Shown here piece by piece: positions 58,323 to 64,000 of a DNA stretch of 64,000 nucleotides. The stretch is from Diacronema lutheri (taxonomy: Eukaryota > Haptophyta > Pavlovophyceae > Pavlovales > Pavlovaceae). Under the pieces are notes generated by a model. It was not told where the DNA came from. It was given only the letters and a program-made list of their open reading frames with translations, and made no database searches. Where the stretch lies: the NCBI GenBank assembly GCA_019448385.1, contig JAGTXO010000009.1, positions 310,001 through 374,000 on the forward strand. Direction: 5' to 3'. Each line of letters opens with the position of its first letter. The first letter of the stretch is position 1. Made by a program: the position numbers and the translations under genes.

Positions 58323-59822
58323 ATGCCCCTGGCCTCGGAGACGGACCCGCTGCTCGCGCTGAGGGAGAAGCTGCTCGCGCAGTCGGCTCGCTTCGAGTCG
58401 AGCGAGACGCTCGTTTCGGTCGCGCGCAGGCGCGGCAGCGGCGCGCGCGGCCGCCCGGTCCTGCGCTCTGCGAGCTTCATCCCCGCAGCGGTCTCGCAGA
58501 TGCGGCTCGCGATGCAGCTCGACGGCTCGCAGTGGCCCGAGCCGAGCGAGCGCGAGCGGCGCACGGCGCGGCGGCTCATGTTTGCGCTCAACATGGCCGT
58601 GCTGTGGGCGTACCATTCACTCCTCTCCGCGCAGGCGCTCTACGAGCTGCGCTGGCCTTCGTCGCACCTCTCATTCGTGGGGACGGTCGCGTGCACGGGC
58701 ACGATGGCACTCGGCCAGCTGCTCCTGCTCGCGACGGGTGTGGGCGCGCGCGCGCAATTCAGCGTGCGGCTCATCGGTGGCTTCCTTGCCTTCGCCGCCG
58801 TCGGCGTCATGCTCCTCGCCCGCCCGTCCGTGCTCAACCTCGTGCTCGCGTTTGGCGCGACCGGCCTCCTCAACACCCTCACGGAGTCGCCTTTGTACTC
58901 AATCGCGGCGCAGTGCTGGCCAGACGAGGAGCTGACGGCGGCGCTCAACGCGGGCAGCGGCGCGGCAGGCGCGGCGAATACGCTCATTCTCGCGCTCATC
59001 CGCCTCGCGACCGTCGCGCGCGCGCGCGCGCGCACCGGCGCGGGCACCGCCGAACCGCTGGCGGACGGCGCCTCTGCGCTGCAGCTGGCCAACTCGGCGT
59101 TCCTCGTCGTGATGGTGCTCGTGAGCGTGCTCGCGGTGGGGCTGAGCTGCGCGCTGCTGCGCCTGCCCACCATACGCGCGCGCGCGCAGGCACGCCTCGC
59201 CGTCGCGCGTGCCGACGGCGCCGGCGGCCTCCGCGCGCTGCTGCTCGCGCCGCGCACGACGCTCGCCGTCGAGTGCGCGCCCTACTTGGCCGTGTGGCCG
59301 CTCGTGCGCACGGCGGCGTCGTGCCAGCTGTGCGTGCTCGTCGTCACGCTCATGCTCTGGCCGGGCATCGCCTGCGCCGCGCTTCCGCCATCGTGGGCGG
59401 AGCGCGGCCTCGCAGCATGGTGGTGCTCGCCCGCGGTGATTGGCTGCTTCAACGCGGCCGACCTGGCCGGCCGCGTGCTCGCCGCGCGGCCGATGGTCGC
59501 GCGCGCGTTGCCGCTCCGCCGCTGCGCGCAGCTCACGGCCGCGCGCGCGCTCCTTGCGCTGCCGCTCGCGCTCGCGGCGAGGAGCGCGAACTCGCACGGC
59601 ATGATCCCCTTTGCATCGCCCGCAGCCGGCGTGCTCGGCAGCGTGCTCGCGCTCGGCGTGAGCAACGGGCTGCTCGCGACGCGCACCATGTGCATCGGCC
59701 CCGAGCTCGTGCCCGAGGAGGCGCGCGGCGTCGCCGCCGGCGTGATGGTGCTTGCGCTCTACTGGGGCATCGCGATCGGCGCGATCGCCGGGCTTGCATA
59801 CGGCGAGCTTAGCCTCTTTTGA
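58323..59822 (+). CDS. Equilibrative nucleoside transporter-like (SLC29/ENT)
   Basis: A 499-residue single-exon protein from ATG 58323; an upstream in-frame extension is unsupported. About 11 hydrophobic segments are present. The pattern matches ENT transporters: a first helix with NMAVLWAYHSLLSAQALYEL, ATGLLNTLTESPLYSIAAQCWPDE, the LMLWPGI segment of TM8, CFNAADLAGR after TM9 and the late ALGVSNGLLATRTMCIGPELV with a following GVAAGVMVLALYWGIAIGA. A di-leucine-type motif (ETDPLL, residues 5-10) may direct endosomal or vacuolar sorting. It likely moves nucleosides or related bases. The last codons are tandemly duplicated in the 3' flank. Confidence 0.8.
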   Translation: MPLASETDPLLALREKLLAQSARFESSETLVSVARRRGSGARGRPVLRSASFIPAAVSQMRLAMQLDGSQWPEPSERERRTARRLMFALNMAVLWAYHSLLSAQALYELRWPSSHLSFVGTVACTGTMALGQLLLLATGVGARAQFSVRLIGGFLAFAAVGVMLLARPSVLNLVLAFGATGLLNTLTESPLYSIAAQCWPDEELTAALNAGSGAAGAANTLILALIRLATVARARARTGAGTAEPLADGASALQLANSAFLVVMVLVSVLAVGLSCALLRLPTIRARAQARLAVARADGAGGLRALLLAPRTTLAVECAPYLAVWPLVRTAASCQLCVLVVTLMLWPGIACAALPPSWAERGLAAWWCSPAVIGCFNAADLAGRVLAARPMVARALPLRRCAQLTAARALLALPLALAARSANSHGMIPFASPAAGVLGSVLALGVSNGLLATRTMCIGPELVPEEARGVAAGVMVLALYWGIAIGAIAGLAYGELSLF

Positions 59823-59863
59823 ACTCGAGGGGGAGCTCATCCCAGCCTCTCTTGAACTCGAGG
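59811..59863. repeat. 33-bp direct repeat spanning the ENT stop codon
   Basis: agcctcttttgaactcgagg at 59811-59830, containing the TGA of the ENT-like gene, is repeated with one change at 59844-59863, 33 bases on. This is the fourth gene end in the window repeated in this way. Confidence 0.9.
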
Positions 59864-60002
59864 AGGCCAGTGGGCGTGTCGGCGCGAGACGACGCATGGC
59901 ATGCGCATGCAAGCGAGTGTCGCGTCAGAACTGATGAACCGTCTGAGAGGGGCAGGGGAGTGAAATTCAAAAGGAGGCGAGAGCAGAGCGCACAACGCGG
60001 CG

Positions 60003-63000
60003 CTAGTCGGGGGGCGGCTCTGCGACCGACCGCGCCCCTTCCCCGTGCGCTCCGCCCACTGGCGGCGTGCTCGGTGAGCTGGCCGGCGCCGCGCCGCAAG
60101 CATCGGGCACGTGCGCTGGCACGTGCGCGAGCTCCACGGCGCTGATCGGCGTGGGCTCGGAGGGCGAGCTGGCGCGCGATTGCCGGGCGTCGAGCGCCCG
60201 CGGCGCTGCCGCGGCGGCGGCCGCGACGGGCGCGCGCGAGGGCATGGCAAATGATTTGAGCAGCCTCACGATCTCGCCCATCCCCTTGGAGTCCTTGTTC
60301 ACGCACGCGTTGAGCCCCGCCGCCTCAAACTCTGCGCGTTCGGGCGAGCCGAACGGGTCGCCCGTCATGCCGATGATGATGCCCGTGTAGCCCGCGCGGC
60401 GCAGCTCGCGCGAAGCCACGGTGCCCGTCATCATCGGCATCTGCGCCATCGCGCCGCGTGCCAGGGCGCCGCGCGCGCGCCGTGTGCGCGGCTGAGGGCA
60501 GCGGCGGACGCGGCGCGTGGCAGCGCGCTGCATTGTCGCGGCGCGTGGCAGCGCGCTGCATTGTCGCGGCGCGTGGCAGCGCGCTGCATTGTCGCGGCGC
60601 GTGGCAGCGCGCTGCATTGTCGCGGCGCGTGGCAGCGCGCTGCATTGTCGCGCGCCGCGCTCGTGAGTGGGACAACACTGCGCCGCGAGCGTGAGCGTGA
60701 TTCACTCACAGCCTGTCTGCTCACTTACGTCCGTCGCCGCATTGTCGCGCGCCGCGCGCGGCATGCGCCGCGCGCGGCGTGAGCCGCGCGCGCGGCGCGC
60801 GCGAGCGCGCACCTGGTTGTCAAGGAGGATGAGCTGAAAGCGTGCGAGGTCGCGCAGCACGAGCTCGACCGCCTCGAGACCGTTGGTAACCTGCTCATAG
60901 GGCGTGCCGAGCTGCTTAAAGGTGCGCATCGGGAGCATCTTTTGAAGGAAGGTGTCGTCCTGAGATTGGGAGCGCGAGCGGACGGACGGAAGGAAAGGGG
61001 GAGAGGGGGCCGGTCGGGCGTGTGCATGCAGCATCAGCAGCACGCGAGCGGACGGACGGAAGGAAAGGGGGGAGAGGGGGCCGGTCGGGCGTGTGCATGC
61101 AGCATCAGCAGCACGCGAGCGGACGGACGGAAGGAAAGGGGGGAGAAGGGGCCGGTCGGGCGTGTGCATGCAGCATCAGCAGCACGCGAGCGGACGGACG
61201 GAAGGAAAGGGGGGAGAAGGGGCCGGTCGGGCGTGTGCATGCAGCATCAGCAGCACGCGAGCGGACGGACGGAAGGAAAGGGGGGAGAAGGGGCCGGTCG
61301 GGCGTGTGCATGCAGCATCAGCAGCACGCGAGCGGACGGACGGAAGGAAAGGGGGGAGAAGGGGCCGGTCGGGCGTGTGCATGCAGCATCAGCAGCACGC
61401 GAGCGGACGGACGGAAGGAAAGGGGGGAGAGGGGGCCGGTCGGGCGTGTGCATGCAGCATCAGCAGCACGCGAGCGATGGGCGTGGCGCAAAAGCACGCC
61501 GCGGCGCGCGCGCGCGCGGCGAGGCGCGCGAGCGTGTCTATGCCGGCGCGCGTTGCCCACGCTCAGCGCCCGTACGCGCGCGGGCTGCGCCGCGCGCGGC
61601 TCGCAACCCAACTGCACACGAGCGACAAGCGCGCGATCCGCGCGGCGCGCAACCCAACTGCACACGAGCGACAAGCGCGCGATCCGCGCGGCGCGCAACC
61701 CAACTGCACACGAGCGACAAGCGCGCGATCCGCGCGGCGCGCAGCCCAACTGCACACGAGCGACAAGCGCGCGATCCGCGCGGCGCGCAACCCAACTGCA
61801 CACGAGCGACAAGCGCGCGATCCGCGCGGCGCGCGCTCGCACCTCGACGTGCAGCGCGCAGAAGTCGGGCGGGTAGACGAGCAGCTCCTTCTTGCCCGAG
61901 GAGCGTGCATCGACCGAGCTGGCGCGCGCAGCCGGCGCGCATGCCTCGCCCGGACGTAACGGCGAGTCCGGTGGCCCCGCTGTGCGCGAGTCGCTGCACG
62001 CGTGCGATGGCGCGACGGTCGGCGACGCGACGTGCCTCGCGCTCGTCTCGTCCGCCGACGGGCGGCGCGCGCCGTGCGCTGCCGCGCTCGGACTCGGGCT
62101 GCGTGCCGCTGGAAATGCCTCGAGGCATTCAACCTGCAAGCTCCCGTCCTGGTTGGCAAAGACGGTGTGCAGCGAGCCGAGCACAGGCAGGGGCCCGCGC
62201 AGCTGCATGCCAGCTGCTGCGCCAACCGCATCGGCCACGCCGCGGGACGAGCCAACTCGCCACCTTGACGCGCCGCCGCTCCCCGGCTGAGACGAGCGCC
62301 GAAGCGCCGATGCGCGCGCGCTCGCGCCGGCGGCGCCTGCGGCGACGCTGGGCGAGGCCAGCGCGCCGGGCGCGGCGCGCCGCCCGTTGCCGCGCGTGCG
62401 GCACGCGCCCAACGCGCCGCCCGCGCCCACGCCCGCGCCGGGCACGTCGGGCGCGTCGTCATGCGGCCGCTCGTCCGTGGGGATCGGCTGGAGGGCGAGG
62501 ACGATTTCAAATTGGGCGCCCATCTGCGGCCCGGCGCTTGTGATGACGAAACGCGAGTCGGAGTGGAGGCGGAGGATCCTGCGCGCAATGGCGAGGCCGA
62601 GGCCCGTGCCCGTCGAGCCGCCGCCGCCACCGAGCGAGCCGTGGCCGACGCGGCCAAAGGCGTCGTCGTCGTCGTCGTTGAGCGCGGCGAGCGCTTGTGC
62701 GTCGAGCCCGAGGCCGGTGTCGTGCACGGCGATGTGCACCGACGCGAGGCCGTCGTCCACGTCGCCTGGCGCGTCGGCGGGGCGCATCGCCTCCCACGCG
62801 ACGATGCGCACCTCTCCGCCCGCTTCTGTGAACTTGATCGCATTTGAAATCCCACTGTTGAGGCATTGCTGCAGCCGGCGCACGTCACCGATGAAGAGGG
62901 TGCGCGCGAGCTCGTGCGGCGGCGGCTCGGCGACGAGCGCGATGCCCTTGCTGCGCGCGAGGGCGGAGAAGGCGGCGAGCGCGGCGTCGAGCAGCTGCGG

Positions 63001-64000
63001 CACGCGGAACGCGTTGGGCACGAGCACGAGCCTGCCCGAGTCGATCCTTTCAAAATCGAGCATGCCCGTGAGTGTCTGCTCCATCAATGTGACGCAGCTC
63101 GTCAGGGCGTTGATTTGCGCCTGTACGCCACCGTCGACGAGCTGCGTGCGGCCGTCGAGCGCGTGCAGCTTGGCCGCGCTGCTCGAGATCGAGAGGAGCG
63201 GCGAGCGCAACTCGTGCAGCACCTGCTCGATTTTGAAAGGGTCGACGGGCGCCGCGCCAGGAGCGGCAGGCACGATGGAGTCGCGGAGGGAAGGGGAGGG
63301 GGGGGGGGGGGGGGGGGGGGGCGAGCCGTCAGCGGGCCGGGCGCAACGCCGGAGCGCGAACCGCTCGCGCGCGGTGCCGCCGCCACGCGACGCGCGCGCG
63401 CGGCATCGACGCGCATCGCCTCACCATTCGCAGGAGGCGCGAGCGCGCGTGTCGCGCGGCCTTTGCGCGCGTCAGCCACTGCTGCTGGCCTGCACGCGCG
63501 CGCTCATGCAGCCTGCGCTTCTGTGCCTCGTCGGAGGCGGCACGGATGAGGAGGTAGCGCGCACGCTTGCTCCGGCCGACACGCCAGCTCCCGCCTGTCG
63601 TCACGATGACCAGCACGAGCAGCACGCCGAGGTTTGTGAAGACGTCGCGCGGCTCGCGCTCGACGGGGACCGTGAGCTCGAACGCGAGCGTGCCAGCCAG
63701 CACGGCGCTGGCGAGCGCGGCGAAGTGGACGGCGTAGTAGGGCACCCACACGCCGACGGCTGCAAGCACCGCGAACGTGCGCAGCACCGCCGGCGAATTA
63801 GAATAGAGCGGCCCCATTGCCCAGTGCATCTCGGCCAACTCCGCAGCCGACGGCTGCGACGGCTGCGATGGCGCATGCCTCGGCTCGCCGCCTTCCGGCG
63901 CGAGCTCGAGGAAGGCGAGCGGGTGGTAAATTGCATACCAGCAGACGATGGTGAGCGCGAGCCACGCGCAGCCGAGCGCCTCTACGAGGCCGAGCGGCAG
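60003..64000 (-). CDS. Hybrid sensor histidine kinase, N-terminus outside the window
   Basis: Four exons in the window (64000-63425, 63222-61843, 60959-60813, 60440-60003) encode 846 residues; the start lies beyond the right edge. Order: several membrane helices (WLALTIVCWYAIY; VLAAVGVWVPYYAVHF; LGVLLVLVIVTTG); a coiled connector RLLRM|VLHELRSPLLSIS with the phospho-accepting His just after the first intron; ATPase boxes NAIKFT, DTGLGLD and GTGLGLAIARRIL; then a receiver domain CALHVE|DDTFLQKML, LILLDNQ|MPMMTG (phospho-Asp), IIGMTGDP and CVNKDSKGM (conserved Lys). All three introns are phase 0 (202, 883 and 372 bp). Introns two and three are filled by tandem repeats. Ser/Pro-rich tail. The ligand is unknown. 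Confidence 0.9.
60511..60650. repeat. Minisatellite, 5 x 28 bp, in kinase intron 3
   Basis: Five identical units cggcgcgtggcagcgcgctg plus cattgtcg run from 60511 to 60650. On the sense (minus) strand the array lies between the donor at 60812 and the acceptor at 60441. A related cattgtcgcgcgccgcgc recurs near 60738. Confidence 0.96.
60976..61471. repeat. Minisatellite, 7 x 70-71 bp, in kinase intron 2
   Basis: Copies start at 60976, 61046, 61117, 61188, 61259, 61330 and 61401. Each has a purine-rich half (gagcggacggacggaaggaa) and a half with gtgtgcatgcagcatcagca. Copies are almost identical, apart from one or two G-count changes. On the sense strand the pyrimidine half (tttccttccgtccgtccgct) sits just before the real acceptor (60960) and repeats upstream. 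Confidence 0.96.
61602..61831. repeat. Minisatellite, 5 x 46 bp, in kinase intron 2
   Basis: Five units starting at 61602, 61648, 61694, 61740 and 61786, each with cgcaacccaactgcacacga then gcgacaagcgcgcgatccgc. They lie at the donor-proximal end of the 883-bp intron. On the sense strand each unit contains gtgtgcag followed by ttggg, a potential acceptor. Confidence 0.95.

Noticed and set aside
60976-61471. CRISPR-like array
   Set aside because: Units are contiguous identical 70-71-bp repeats with no unique spacers, lie inside a eukaryotic intron, and no cas genes are present.
1-64000. Plastid, mitochondrial or bacterial origin of the contig
   Set aside because: Introns with GT-AG ends, SLC25 carriers, UNC-93 and ENT transporters and SET proteins indicate a nuclear eukaryotic contig. 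The PhnD-like gene is embedded between such genes rather than in a bacterial context.

Overview
The window looks like nuclear DNA of a very GC-rich, gene-dense, single-celled photosynthetic eukaryote. Evidence: GT-AG introns with in-frame exon joins; a fucoxanthin chlorophyll a/c-type light-harvesting protein; SLC25 mitochondrial carriers, an UNC-93-like protein, an ENT transporter and SET-domain proteins; and a hybrid histidine kinase. This combination fits an alga with a red-type plastid. A haptophyte (for example a pavlovophyte) is my best guess, from GC content and compactness; this is inference. No rRNA, tRNA, CRISPR array or bacterial operon was seen.

Layout, left to right. 1-9.2 kb: a partial unknown protein, a TMEM256/DUF423 protein, a small SET protein, a GT61-like glycosyltransferase, a CAP-Gly plus double-AAA protein and the light-harvesting protein. 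9.2-18.3 kb: a 65-bp minisatellite at the 3' end of an UNC-93-like gene, a class III aminotransferase, a RING-H2 protein, a cytochrome P450 and an EF-hand protein. 18.4-19.55 kb: clustered inverted repeats and two broken pieces of a hAT-like transposase. 19.6-29.5 kb: a probable thiol-peptidase-fold protein, a duplicated block, a hypothetical protein, a two-thioredoxin-domain disulfide isomerase, a filamin/FN3 protein with a huge Ala/Arg-rich tail, and a PhnD-like binding protein. 29.5-36.4 kb: two near-identical flavin monooxygenase-like genes, then a decayed region and a 23-bp minisatellite. 36.4-46 kb: a protein of ten ~57-residue repeats, an SLC25 carrier, a membrane-anchored phosphofructokinase and a MYND-SET/2OG-oxygenase fusion. 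46-58.2 kb: two giant Ala-rich coiled-coil proteins around an SLC25-like carrier. 58.3-64 kb: an ENT transporter and a hybrid histidine kinase running off the right edge.

Genes are packed tightly and often head-to-head (gaps down to 17 bp) or tail-to-tail. I placed 20 introns by joining reading frames at GT-AG. Seventeen are phase 0, eleven use a GTGCG donor, and several carry long C homopolymers on the sense strand. Minisatellites sit inside introns or across stop codons. No multi-gene pathway is evident; the genes look like independent housekeeping and signalling functions. Many intron-exon models, and the degenerate loci at 18.5-19.5 kb and 34-36.4 kb, would need transcript data to settle.
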